DNA of 64,000 bases, from the NCBI GenBank assembly GCA_019752635.1, contig JAIELX010000032.1, positions 186,001 to 250,000 of the forward strand. The letters are read 5' to 3'. The stretch is from Candidatus Obscuribacterales bacterium (lineage in GTDB: Bacteria > Cyanobacteriota > Vampirovibrionia > Obscuribacterales > Obscuribacteraceae). The translations under genes and the position numbers were made by a program. The first letter of the stretch is position 1; each line of letters begins with the position of its first letter. The notes under the pieces are model-generated. The model was not told the DNA's origin and did not search any database. It saw only the letters and a list, made by a program, of their open reading frames with translations. Shown one piece after another: positions 45,929-55,127 of the stretch.

Positions 45929-46663
45929 ATGCCCACAGATTGTAAATACCGGCGAATCCTGCTTAAACTAAGCGGTGAAGCCCTCATGGGCGATGCAAAG
46001 TTCGGGATCGATCCCGAAGTGATCGGCGGCATAGCCGATGACCTTCGTAACGCTCACTCAATGGGAGTGCAAGTCGCCGTCGTAGTAGGGGGCGGGAACA
46101 TATTCCGCGGCGTTCAGGGTTCCGCCTGGGGAATGGACAAAGCCGCAGCCGATTATGTCGGCATGCTCGCTACGATCATGAACGCCCTGCTTCTCCAGGA
46201 AGTCCTCAACTCGAAGGGTGTCGAGACACGAGTGCAAACGGCCATTGCCATGCCGGAAATCGCAGAACCCTTTATTCGGTTACGTGCCATCCGGCACTTG
46301 CAAAAGGGTCGCATCGTCATATTCGGTGGTGGCACAGGAAATCCCCACGTAACTACCGATACGGCCTCTGCGCTTCGCGCTGCTGAAATCAAGGCAGATG
46401 CCATTTTGATGGCAAAAAATAGAATTGATGGCATATACAACGACGATCCACGAACAAACCCTAACGCAAAGAAAATCGAGAACATCAGTTTCGATGAACT
46501 TATTCGGCAGGGATACAAAGTAATGGATGCCGCTGCAGTTTCATTGTGTCAGCAGAACAACATTCCTATAGTGGTGTTCGATTTTGCCAGAAAAGGCAGC
46601 ATTGAAGAGATCATCACTGGCGTCAAAGTCGGAACATTGGTTGGTGCAGGAGCAGGGGGATAA
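45929..46663 (+). CDS. pyrH: UMP kinase
   Basis: 244 residues. Amino-acid-kinase fold with RILLKLSGEAL at the start, VVGGGNIFRG, the FGGGTGNP loop and TTDTASALRA. It makes UDP from UMP. Four bases separate it from frr. Separated from tsf by a terminator, so it starts a second transcript. Confidence 0.98.
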   Translation: MPTDCKYRRILLKLSGEALMGDAKFGIDPEVIGGIADDLRNAHSMGVQVAVVVGGGNIFRGVQGSAWGMDKAAADYVGMLATIMNALLLQEVLNSKGVETRVQTAIAMPEIAEPFIRLRAIRHLQKGRIVIFGGGTGNPHVTTDTASALRAAEIKADAILMAKNRIDGIYNDDPRTNPNAKKIENISFDELIRQGYKVMDAAAVSLCQQNNIPIVVFDFARKGSIEEIITGVKVGTLVGAGAGG

Positions 46664-46666
46664 GGA

Positions 46667-47224
46667 ATGGCTACCACTGAAGTGTTGTCTTCCGCGGAAG
46701 AGCACATGAAGAAGGCAGTTGAACAACTGAAAAAGGAATTCCAAACGGTTAGGACAGGCCGCGCAAATCCGGCGCTGCTAGACCGTGTGGAAGTGGAGTA
46801 CTACGGCAGTGCTCAAAGTATGAAAAACGTCGCCAACATCACCGTGCCTGATGCGCGAACGTTGGTTATAGCCCCCTACGAAAAATCTTTGCTCAAAGAA
46901 ATCGAGAAAGCGATAACCAACTCCGGCTTGGGTCTGACGCCTAACAGTGATGGCGCCGTGATTCGTATTGTCATTCCGGCGCTAACCGAAGAACGTCGAA
47001 AAGACCTGACCAAACTTGTTCGCAAGTATGCGGAAGAATCGCGAGTGTCCATCAGAAACATCCGTGGTGGAGCCAGAGATGATTTGAAAAAGATGAAAGG
47101 CAAGGAAGTTTCCGAGGACGAACTGAAGCGTCAGGAAGAGAACTTGCAGAAGTTAACCGACAAGTATGTCAAAGAAGTAGACAAACTTGTGGAACTCAAG
47201 GAAGCTGAAGTCATGGAGGTTTAA
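46667..47224 (+). CDS. frr: Ribosome recycling factor
   Basis: 185 residues, the standard length. RTGRANPALLDRV, VPDART and the VRNIRR-equivalent VSIRNIRGGARDD are present, with the coiled helical ends of the three-helix bundle. It splits post-termination ribosomes with EF-G. ATG follows GGGGATAAGGA closely; three bases precede glmS. Confidence 0.98.
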   Translation: MATTEVLSSAEEHMKKAVEQLKKEFQTVRTGRANPALLDRVEVEYYGSAQSMKNVANITVPDARTLVIAPYEKSLLKEIEKAITNSGLGLTPNSDGAVIRIVIPALTEERRKDLTKLVRKYAEESRVSIRNIRGGARDDLKKMKGKEVSEDELKRQEENLQKLTDKYVKEVDKLVELKEAEVMEV

Positions 47225-47227
47225 CCC

Positions 47228-49090
47228 ATGTGTGGAATCGTCGGATACCTGGGAATTTCTAAGGCTGCGCCAGTTCTGCTGTCAGAATTGCGCTGCCTGG
47301 AATACCGCGGATATGATTCGGCGGGAGTTGCAGTAATCGAGGACGGAAGGCTCGCCGTATTAAAGGCTGCCGGAAAACTCTCTAATCTGGAAACCTTGCT
47401 GACCGATGTCCAACCAAGCGCAACTGTCGGAATCGGACACACTCGATGGGCCACCCATGGCGTGCCGAACGATCAGAACGCTCACCCCCACCTGGACTGT
47501 ACGTCGACTCTGGCGATTGTGCACAACGGTATCATCGAAAACTATTTGGAGCTTCGCGAAGAATTGACCGCAGCAGGTCATGCTTTCAGCTCCGAAACCG
47601 ATACCGAAGTTGTTGCTCACTTGATAGAAGATGAGCTGAAACACAATCAAGACGATATGCTGCTGGGTATCCGCAAAGCGGTTCAACGATTGAAGGGTGC
47701 CTACGCACTGGGTATCGTCAGCCAAAAGCATCCAAACACAATATATGCAGTGAACCACCATTACTCGCTGGCAGTAGGTTTGGGAGACAACGAAAGCTAC
47801 CTCGCCTCAGACAGCGTAGCAGTCTGCCAATACACGAAAAAAGTACTTCGTCTTGCACAAAGCGAGATTGCAGAAATCACAACAGCCGGTGCTCGATTGT
47901 TCTCCTTTGCGGGAGTCGAGGTAAAGCGCAATCCTGTATCCATGGACAGCACACAGTTTGTGATGGACAAGCAAGGACACAAGCACTTCTTGCTGAAAGA
48001 GATTCACGAACAGCCTGTAGTGCTGCGTCGAACAATCGGAAAGTACCTGATCCATCCGGGCAAGCCCATCAACTTTGCGGGTGTTTCCGACCATGGAAGT
48101 TATTCGGCTCGCTTCTCCGACGAAGAGTTGAAAAGAATTGAGCGAATTAAGATTGTTGCTTGCGGAACTGCTTTCCATGCAGGTCTTGTCGGCAAATACA
48201 TAATCGAAGAGCTCTGCGGCATACCTGTTGATGTTGAAACAGCTTCGGAAGCACGCTCGAGAAGACAGCTGGTAGACGAAAAAACGCTAGCTATCGCAGT
48301 GAGCCAATCCGGTGAAACAGCGGACACCTTGTCCGCAATCGGAGAGGCAAAAAACAAAGGCGCAATAGTCCTGGGCATCACAAACCGCCCGGATTCGCAT
48401 TTGTCGCTTCTGTGCCCGCACCTGCTTGTCACCGAATGTGGTATCGAAGTCTCAGTAGCTGCGACCAAGACCTTCACAGCGCAAGTAGCATGTTTCTACC
48501 TTCTGGCCATCTACCTGGCCGAACGCAAGGGACTGCTCCCGGAAGACAGAATATTTGCATTGAAAGCCGAACTGCTTCGCACTCCGGCGTTGATCGAACG
48601 TATTCTGGCATCGCAAGAAGAAATTCGCGAAAAGTCCATCGCCTACAGTGATGCGCAAGGAATGATGTTCATCGGTCGAGGCGTGCACTATCCAGTAGCA
48701 CTGGAAGGAGCGCTCAAGCTGAAAGAACTCAGCTACATCCACGCATCAGGTTATGCGGCCGGGGAAATGAAACACGGACCGATCGCAGTGCTGGATGAAA
48801 AAGTGCCTTGCCTGACAATGGTGATTCCGGGAACGGTTTATGAAAAGACCCTCTCGAACGCTCAAGAAGCCAAAGCCCGCAAAGCCAGAATGATTGCCGT
48901 AGCGGTTGAAGGCGACGAGCTCGTCGGAAAAACTTTCGAGACAGTTTTCTCGATTCCGCCCGTCAGCGAGTTTTTCAGCCCGTTGATCAGCGTTGTTCCA
49001 CTGCAACTGATGTCCGCATTCATCGCTGATCATCTCGGCAAAGATGTGGACCAGCCACGAAATCTGGCAAAGTCAGTTACTGTCGAATAG
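47228..49090 (+). CDS. glmS: Glutamine-fructose-6-phosphate aminotransferase
   Basis: 620 residues. N-terminal nucleophile Cys2 (MCGIVGY) of the glutaminase domain, TRWATHG and HNGIIEN loops, then two SIS domains with ACGTAFHAG, SQSGETADT and the C-terminal AKSVTVE. It makes glucosamine 6-phosphate for peptidoglycan and LPS. It follows frr by three bases, an uncommon linkage, so no room for a glmS ribozyme exists. Confidence 0.98.
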   Translation: MCGIVGYLGISKAAPVLLSELRCLEYRGYDSAGVAVIEDGRLAVLKAAGKLSNLETLLTDVQPSATVGIGHTRWATHGVPNDQNAHPHLDCTSTLAIVHNGIIENYLELREELTAAGHAFSSETDTEVVAHLIEDELKHNQDDMLLGIRKAVQRLKGAYALGIVSQKHPNTIYAVNHHYSLAVGLGDNESYLASDSVAVCQYTKKVLRLAQSEIAEITTAGARLFSFAGVEVKRNPVSMDSTQFVMDKQGHKHFLLKEIHEQPVVLRRTIGKYLIHPGKPINFAGVSDHGSYSARFSDEELKRIERIKIVACGTAFHAGLVGKYIIEELCGIPVDVETASEARSRRQLVDEKTLAIAVSQSGETADTLSAIGEAKNKGAIVLGITNRPDSHLSLLCPHLLVTECGIEVSVAATKTFTAQVACFYLLAIYLAERKGLLPEDRIFALKAELLRTPALIERILASQEEIREKSIAYSDAQGMMFIGRGVHYPVALEGALKLKELSYIHASGYAAGEMKHGPIAVLDEKVPCLTMVIPGTVYEKTLSNAQEAKARKARMIAVAVEGDELVGKTFETVFSIPPVSEFFSPLISVVPLQLMSAFIADHLGKDVDQPRNLAKSVTVE

Positions 49091-49116
49091 TCGCACAAAC
49101 CAACAATCTAAGAGTC

Positions 49117-49148
49117 AAAACGGACCGAGGAACACTTGGTCCGTTTTT
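49117..49148 (+). terminator. Rho-independent terminator after glmS
   Basis: AAAACGGACC (49117-49126) pairs with GGTCCGTTTT (49138-49147) around an 11-base loop, followed by T. It could also act for the convergent minus-strand gene. Confidence 0.85.
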
Positions 49149-49158
49149 CGTGACCGGT

Positions 49159-49923
49159 TTACTTGCAGTCAGCTTCGCAGCATTTTTGCGCAGCTTGGCG
49201 AATATCGTCCAGATGAATCTCCGATTCGGATCGCTGGGATTCTCCGGATTTATTGGAGCCGTCGATCATCTCAGTGCAAGCCATTCCCGCTATGACGAAA
49301 TCGCCGGCGGCAAACGCGCTTTCCATGACTTTCTTCTGCTCCTGGCCAGCCAAGTCTGCGCAGTGGCCGGAGTCATGAACGTGAATGTGGGCACTACTAT
49401 GAAAAGCATGAGCCCAATTCTTGCGAGCGAGAAATTCTTCGGTTCTGGCTGTCCACCACTTGTTGGAAGACTCTTGCCCGCCCAAAGCGCGAACAAAATC
49501 GCCAGTAATGTGCAACCTCTCCCACGAGGCGGCACTGCCATCGAATGTGGTGACAGAAAGGAACTGCAATCCAGCCAGTGCAAGAACCGGCAGAGGCAAG
49601 CAAAGAGCAGTTTGCCTGATCACTCGTTGCGTTGAGGGCTTGAAGCCGCTAGCTGTGTAGCCGTAACGGCTCAGCGCTACGGGCATTACAGCTACGGTCA
49701 GTAAACCGTAGCCCAATGCAGCCAAACCCAGAATCTGAAGGGCGGAGGTTGGTTCGGAAGGTGACCAGGAGCTGTATAAATAGATTGATGCAACAGCGGA
49801 TATCGCAAAGTAACCCAGTGAAAGAAGACCCGAAAATGGGGAGCAAGCGTGCGGCGATGTTTTTATCATGGTAATTCCGGTCGGGGCACCCGCCATGATA
49901 TTTTGCATCACGAAAGATGTCAA
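49159..49923 (-). CDS. Hypothetical membrane protein
   Basis: 254 residues at most; the ATG at codon 19 (MIKTSP, 49869) with GGAA upstream is a plausible start. Three membrane helices at about 32-50, 62-84 and 106-125. The C-terminal about 125 residues are soluble, with a His-rich patch (HAFHSSAHIHVHDSGHC) that could bind metal and a final CCEADC. No family recognised. Tail-to-tail with glmS. Confidence 0.65.
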   Translation of the reverse strand: MTSFVMQNIMAGAPTGITMIKTSPHACSPFSGLLSLGYFAISAVASIYLYSSWSPSEPTSALQILGLAALGYGLLTVAVMPVALSRYGYTASGFKPSTQRVIRQTALCLPLPVLALAGLQFLSVTTFDGSAASWERLHITGDFVRALGGQESSNKWWTARTEEFLARKNWAHAFHSSAHIHVHDSGHCADLAGQEQKKVMESAFAAGDFVIAGMACTEMIDGSNKSGESQRSESEIHLDDIRQAAQKCCEADCK

Positions 49924-50133
49924 GCCCGCCGATTTTCATGCACAGTTTTGTCGCCGAGCAGAAGCTATACCACGGCGAATCGCGCCAACCTCCGTTTCTG
50001 GAATATTCGGGCAAATCCCGCACCAGTAGCCCCGGCAGTCCGTTGAATCGCTAAAGCGTCGCCGATTCCCCGGAATCAGGCGCAAGTTGATGCTAAGGCG
50101 ACGTTATCCAGCCAAACAAGTCGCTGAAACAGC

Positions 50134-52461
50134 TTACATTCTGGCTCCGCCAGCTCCGGAATCTGCCAGTGGCGGCGGCGTGGTCGGCGATTCTTCCACA
50201 ACTTTCGGTGTAATCATCAGCATCAACTCTGTTCGGTTGCGTCCCTTCAATGTATTGCGGAAGAGAGCACCGAACAGTGGTGTTTCTGCAAGATAAGGCA
50301 CTTTCGCAATCTGCGCGGCTTCCTGCTCTGTGAACAAACCACCGAGTACTAGAGTTTGACCATCTTTCACACGCACTTCCTGCGTCATAACTTCTCGGAT
50401 GTTGAGCAGCGTGACAATAACGGTGTCGTTCGCGAATCGTTGTTCCGGTCCGACCGGAGCCGAAACCTGAGGTCTAATACGCATGGTGATGAATCCGTCT
50501 TCAGCAACACGAGGCAACACATCAAGGAACACGCCAGCTTTCGTGAGTTCCACGTTTACGTTGGTAACACCAAGGCTGACCGTTGATGTAACTTTGTGAA
50601 TAACTTCCGTTGCCAGAGTAATCAACGATTCAGTGTTGTCGCTGACCACAACGCTCGGGTTCGCGAGAACCTTAGCTTTGTTTGTTTGCAGCAACATGTT
50701 TACCGTGAAGTTGACACCAGTCGGAATTGTGGCAATGTTGTCTCGTCCGCCGGCCTTCTTGCCCAAGGTCAAGAAGTTAAATCCTGTCTGAGCGGACGAC
50801 AACGGACGAACACCGGCGATGTTCGGCAAGGTCGCTTGAGGGAAGAAGTTACCGAGGAAACCAAGGAATCCAGTTGCCGGGAACGGGTTCTGCAAGTCGG
50901 CTGTTGAAACCGGTGCGCGATTCTGGATCAGCTGTTGTGTGTTATAGGCATTATCAAGACTGAACGCGCGATTAAACGCTGTCAAGATCGGAGGAATACC
51001 GGAGATGGTAGTATCGAGCTGGTCCGTAGAGTCGAACGATTGAGTAGTTTGCCCGGACTTCGAGGTCCCGGGGCTTCCCAAGCCGGGAAGCAAGTTAATC
51101 AACGGAGCAAACGAACCACCCAAAACGTTGGCCGATGCGCCTTGACTTTGCAAGTTCAAAGCAGCGCCTAACTGACGGATGCCTTCATTACGCAACTCAA
51201 CTAGCGAAACTTGAATGTGAACTTGCCGCGGACGTTGGTCAAGCAGACGAATACATTCTTCAGCAACCGCTAAATCGTCCGGTGTACCTACGACAACAAC
51301 CTGACGGTTTTTCATGTCTGGAATTACGATTGCTCCGCCACCATTTTGTTCGATGGTGTAATCGGTCGGAACCTCAACGGTAGCGCGAATCTGCTGCGTA
51401 CCGGGATCTTGAGCCGCGTTATTGAAGCCGGTGCCTTCGGTTACTTGCATTCGGCTAGTACCGCGCATCTGTCGTTGCGTATCAAGACGAGTGCTGAACT
51501 GATAGTCAAGTCCAGTATCTTGTTCGTCTTTCGATTCCCGAACAACAGCGCTCGATTCGTCAGCCTGAGTCCGACGCTGCGCGCCGCCTTCGCCAACTCC
51601 AACCTGCGCTCTTTCAGACTTGGTGGACTCGGCGGATTTCGGATTTTCCGCTTGCGCCTGAGTCTCCTTTCGCTTGTACACGGCCGTGAAGTCAGGAACC
51701 GTACCGCGGTTAAACACGCTGGCATAAAGAAGGTTGGCGACGTCAAAGGCGCTGGCGTAGCTAATTTTGAAGACGCGCGCCATCACGCGATTCAAACCGA
51801 GTTGAACCATCGCATTGGGCGAGCCGACAATCACACTGTTGTTATCGAGGGTGCGCCCGGTCAACCCTGACGCAGCCAGGACACTATCCATAGCCTCGTT
51901 CAAAGTAACGTCGTGCAAGTCGCCGGTAATTTTACCGACGACAGACTTATCAAGCAGGACATTCAAGTTTCCTCGTCGAGCCAACTCGCCAAGGACTTCT
52001 CTTACAGGCGTATCACGGAAGCTGAGGTTATGAATCAATTCTTCCTTGGCAAAAAGTTTAAATTGGCGGCGAATCTTCACCGTCCCCCTGGTTGCTGGCA
52101 ACTTGTTCCAAGCCGGATCGACTCGCTTGGGTGAGGACGGGTTGGTGGATTGCGCAAGCTGCGTGCCATCAGGAGCGGTGCCACTGGCAGCGTCGCCTTC
52201 AGCAAGCGCCGCCGGAGCTGCGGCCGGTGCCAAATTCTGAGCAACCTGATCGGCAGAGCCAGCTCCCGGCCCCGGAGAGAACGTTAGCGCAGGACCTTGC
52301 GAAGCGCCGCTATCAGCGGTCGCGGCGGGAGCATCTCCGGCGGAAGCAGGAGCACTCTCAGTCGATTGAGCGAATGCCGACGGACTGGTTATAAAGAGAG
52401 AGCTTGCCAATAATAGCATCGCCCACTTTTTGGAGCCAGGTCCTACACCTTGCACTGCCAT
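50134..52461 (-). CDS. Secretin (PilQ/GspD-type outer-membrane channel)
   Basis: 775 residues; ATG with AAAGGA. Signal peptide 1-31 (AFAQ end), a low-complexity Ala/Ser-rich stretch to about 115, then an STN-like domain (about 143-210, LSFRDTPVREVLGELA), a secretin-N-type module with VVVVGTPDDLAVAEE, and the secretin core with VLANPSVVVSDN, KAGVFLDVLPRV and the final VPYLAETPLFGALFR...ELMLMITP. It forms the ring channel of type II secretion or type IV pili. No pil/gsp genes are adjacent; a TPR gene lies upstream on the same strand. Confidence 0.92.
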   Translation of the reverse strand: MAVQGVGPGSKKWAMLLLASSLFITSPSAFAQSTESAPASAGDAPAATADSGASQGPALTFSPGPGAGSADQVAQNLAPAAAPAALAEGDAASGTAPDGTQLAQSTNPSSPKRVDPAWNKLPATRGTVKIRRQFKLFAKEELIHNLSFRDTPVREVLGELARRGNLNVLLDKSVVGKITGDLHDVTLNEAMDSVLAASGLTGRTLDNNSVIVGSPNAMVQLGLNRVMARVFKISYASAFDVANLLYASVFNRGTVPDFTAVYKRKETQAQAENPKSAESTKSERAQVGVGEGGAQRRTQADESSAVVRESKDEQDTGLDYQFSTRLDTQRQMRGTSRMQVTEGTGFNNAAQDPGTQQIRATVEVPTDYTIEQNGGGAIVIPDMKNRQVVVVGTPDDLAVAEECIRLLDQRPRQVHIQVSLVELRNEGIRQLGAALNLQSQGASANVLGGSFAPLINLLPGLGSPGTSKSGQTTQSFDSTDQLDTTISGIPPILTAFNRAFSLDNAYNTQQLIQNRAPVSTADLQNPFPATGFLGFLGNFFPQATLPNIAGVRPLSSAQTGFNFLTLGKKAGGRDNIATIPTGVNFTVNMLLQTNKAKVLANPSVVVSDNTESLITLATEVIHKVTSTVSLGVTNVNVELTKAGVFLDVLPRVAEDGFITMRIRPQVSAPVGPEQRFANDTVIVTLLNIREVMTQEVRVKDGQTLVLGGLFTEQEAAQIAKVPYLAETPLFGALFRNTLKGRNRTELMLMITPKVVEESPTTPPPLADSGAGGARM

Positions 52462-52668
52462 TACGATTCCTTTCTCATTTGAGAGAACTCACCGGTTGTT
52501 AAGATGAACTAGTAAGCACAACACCTTCAAGCGGTCTTATTGTACACGCTTCACCCTATTTTGCAAACGCAACAGGATTCAGGCACCAGCAGCGAAGCAC
52601 GACATGCAAGTGTTTTCCTGATTATGCGCACATGCAGCAGCGATGGCATTTGACACCAAATGCGGTAC

Positions 52669-53844
52669 TCACGGTTTCTCTTTATATAACCGGTGAATAG
52701 CTACTTCCAGGTTATTGCGCGCTTCGGTAAAACGGGGATTCAGCCGCAACGCCAGGCGAAACTCGTTAATGGCCGGAACTATGTCACCGCGACCGTAAAG
52801 TGCATAACCAAGATCGTTTCGCGCGGCAGCATCAAGCGGATCTAAAGTTACGGCCTGCCTGAATTCATCGACAGCTGCATCTAACTTTCCGGTGCCGAAA
52901 AGGCAACGGCCCAGAGCCAAATGACTTGCAGGTAAGTTCGGACTTAAAAGTGCTGCTTGCCTGGCAGTCAACATCGAAGACTGCTTGTCGCCTGAACGCA
53001 ACAACGCATTACTTAAAGCGACCTGGGCTCGGGCAAGCGTCGAATCGATCGAGACAGCTTCACGGGCGGCGTTGGTTGCACCGGAAGTATCACCGGCCCC
53101 GAGCAAAGCTTCGGATAGGGCAGACAATGCGTCGGCGGAGGGTTTCACCGCAATAGACCGGCGAAACTCATTTATCGCTTCGTTCACGTTGCCACCATGA
53201 CTAAGCGACTCGCCGAAAAGGAAATGGATGTCAGCCGAATTCGGGGCAATTTCCACTGCGCGTCTGAATTGCCTCAGAGCCTCCAAGTGATTACCGGTCA
53301 GTTCAAGGACCTTGCCAAGCTGCGCATGAGCCGACGCGCTTTGCGGATTTAAATTGATAGCGGTATTAAATTCAGTGGCGGCACCTTCGAGATCTCCCAG
53401 GATATAGAGATAGGTTCCAAGTTGAAAATGCTGAAAGGCATCGGTCGGATCGTCGGTAATTTTGCGACGGATTTCAACGCACTTCTCGCCGGCATGCCGC
53501 AAATCCAACATTCCGCGATCTATGAACAAAACTTTGAGATACTCGTCTTCCTTCGCACCACTATTGCCGGTGCCAGGTCTCTTGCGATCGGCCGGCACAT
53601 CCTTATCGCGATCACTCTCTCCTGCCATCCAAGCGGACGCATCGTGCTCAGGGGATGCCGGTTTGTCGACGGAAGATTTAGGCGTGAACGAAGCAGGCTT
53701 TTTTTCCCCTGCCGCTTTGACCGAAGAGGAAGGAACAACTTTCGGGCCTCCACCGGGTGCAGCGGCGGCCACTGCAGGCGAGCAGAAGGAGCATGCTAAA
53801 GTGACGTTAGTTACAAGCACCAGGGCCAGAGGACGAGAGACCAC
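52669..53844 (-). CDS. Secreted or periplasmic TPR-repeat protein
   Basis: 391 residues from GTG with GGAGGT six bases upstream. Signal peptide to about residue 28 (Cys18 and Cys21 within it; a lipobox is not clear). Disordered to about 100, then seven or more TPR units (about 130-385) with the pattern A..L...G....A..EF..A..L.P. It lies 207 bases upstream of the secretin on the same strand, so a secretion or pilus partner role, as PilF/PilW-type TPR proteins have, is possible. Confidence 0.88.
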   Translation of the reverse strand: MVSRPLALVLVTNVTLACSFCSPAVAAAAPGGGPKVVPSSSVKAAGEKKPASFTPKSSVDKPASPEHDASAWMAGESDRDKDVPADRKRPGTGNSGAKEDEYLKVLFIDRGMLDLRHAGEKCVEIRRKITDDPTDAFQHFQLGTYLYILGDLEGAATEFNTAINLNPQSASAHAQLGKVLELTGNHLEALRQFRRAVEIAPNSADIHFLFGESLSHGGNVNEAINEFRRSIAVKPSADALSALSEALLGAGDTSGATNAAREAVSIDSTLARAQVALSNALLRSGDKQSSMLTARQAALLSPNLPASHLALGRCLFGTGKLDAAVDEFRQAVTLDPLDAAARNDLGYALYGRGDIVPAINEFRLALRLNPRFTEARNNLEVAIHRLYKEKP

Positions 53845-53874
53845 GAGCTTACCTCCGTCAGTACGCGACCGACC

Positions 53875-54993
53875 ATGACAGCCAGATCAGCATACATACA
53901 TATACCATTTTGTTCGCACAAGTGCGATTTCTGCGACTTCGCAGCTTTCGCCGGGCTCGACCACATGTCGGAAGCATATTGCAAAACAGTCGTTCAAGAG
54001 ATAGATGAGCGACTCGATCAGAATCCCGTCGGACTTCCATTGAAGACAATTTTCTACGGCGGCGGGACACCGGGATATATCGATCCTGCGGAATTGAATC
54101 TGATTCACACCAAGCTAAAAGAGCGGCCCGGCGTCGCTGAGGACGCGGAAGTCACACTTGAAACAACACCGATGACTTTGACACAAGAAAAAGTTCATCA
54201 ATGGTTTTCAATCGGCATCAATAGAATTTCCATGGGCATTGAGTCGCTACAAGACAGCGAGCTTAAAGCCATCGGTCGCGATCACGACAGTCGAACGGCT
54301 ATGGATGGTATCAAACGCGCCCGGGCGGCCGGCGTGAAAAACATAGCGCTGGACCTGATTTACGGCTTGCCCGGTCAGACATTAATCTCGTGGGAAGACA
54401 CTTTAGACAAACTTCTCTCTTTTGACCCTGCACATGTATCGGCCTACGGACTCAGCATCACAGGCTCACTGAAACTGCACTATCCACCCGGTAGCGACGC
54501 TTATCCCGACGACGAACTCTTTGCCTCCATGTATGACTCGCTGATCGATAAGTGTGCTCAAAACGGGCTGATTCAGTACGAGATTAGTAACTTCGCCAAA
54601 CCGGGTCATGAATCGCGCCATAATCTATGCTATTGGCGCAATGAGGAATACCTTGCCTTCGGAGTCGGGGCCCATCGATATCTCAACGGAGTGCGCAGCG
54701 CCAATCTTCGTTCCTTCAATCGCTATATGCGCGACTATCTTTCAGACGAATCGAGCGAAACAATTGACCAGGAACGCCTGGTGAGCGACGGCATAATGCT
54801 CGGACTTCGTCTTCGGACAGGCTTAAACCCGCATGAGTTCAAAAGGCGGTACGGAGTCGACCTGATGGACCGAATCGCCGACAAATTGCCGATGCTGGTT
54901 GACAATGGTCTGGCTGAATGGGAGGCCGGTGCCCTCCGGCTGACACGCAAGGGCATCTTGATAAGCAATACCATTCTGGCGGAACTGATTTAA
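53875..54993 (+). CDS. hemW: Radical SAM heme chaperone HemW
   Basis: 372 residues. The [4Fe-4S] SAM motif is CSHKCDFC (Cys13, Cys17, Cys20) preceded by YIHIPF; YGGGTPGY, SMGIES.., DLIYGLPGQT, YEISNFAKPGHESRHN and FGVGAHRY are HemW hallmarks. HemW lacks the extra features of HemN and delivers heme. The start is 30 bases from the divergent TPR gene start, giving a very short shared promoter region. Confidence 0.95.
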   Translation: MTARSAYIHIPFCSHKCDFCDFAAFAGLDHMSEAYCKTVVQEIDERLDQNPVGLPLKTIFYGGGTPGYIDPAELNLIHTKLKERPGVAEDAEVTLETTPMTLTQEKVHQWFSIGINRISMGIESLQDSELKAIGRDHDSRTAMDGIKRARAAGVKNIALDLIYGLPGQTLISWEDTLDKLLSFDPAHVSAYGLSITGSLKLHYPPGSDAYPDDELFASMYDSLIDKCAQNGLIQYEISNFAKPGHESRHNLCYWRNEEYLAFGVGAHRYLNGVRSANLRSFNRYMRDYLSDESSETIDQERLVSDGIMLGLRLRTGLNPHEFKRRYGVDLMDRIADKLPMLVDNGLAEWEAGALRLTRKGILISNTILAELI

Positions 54994-55127
54994 CGATGGA
55001 CGGTGTTAGTTTTCGGGGTCCGCCCGGCCGGTTTAAAATGCCCTAATACGGGGTACATCTGATCGAAAGATTTCCCTTCTCGCACAGAAATGATCGTTAA
55101 TGCCATGGGGCCTATTCAGGCACACAA

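Noticed and set aside
47200..47230. glmS ribozyme
   Set aside because: glmS starts three bases after frr, so there is no space for the ribozyme leader.
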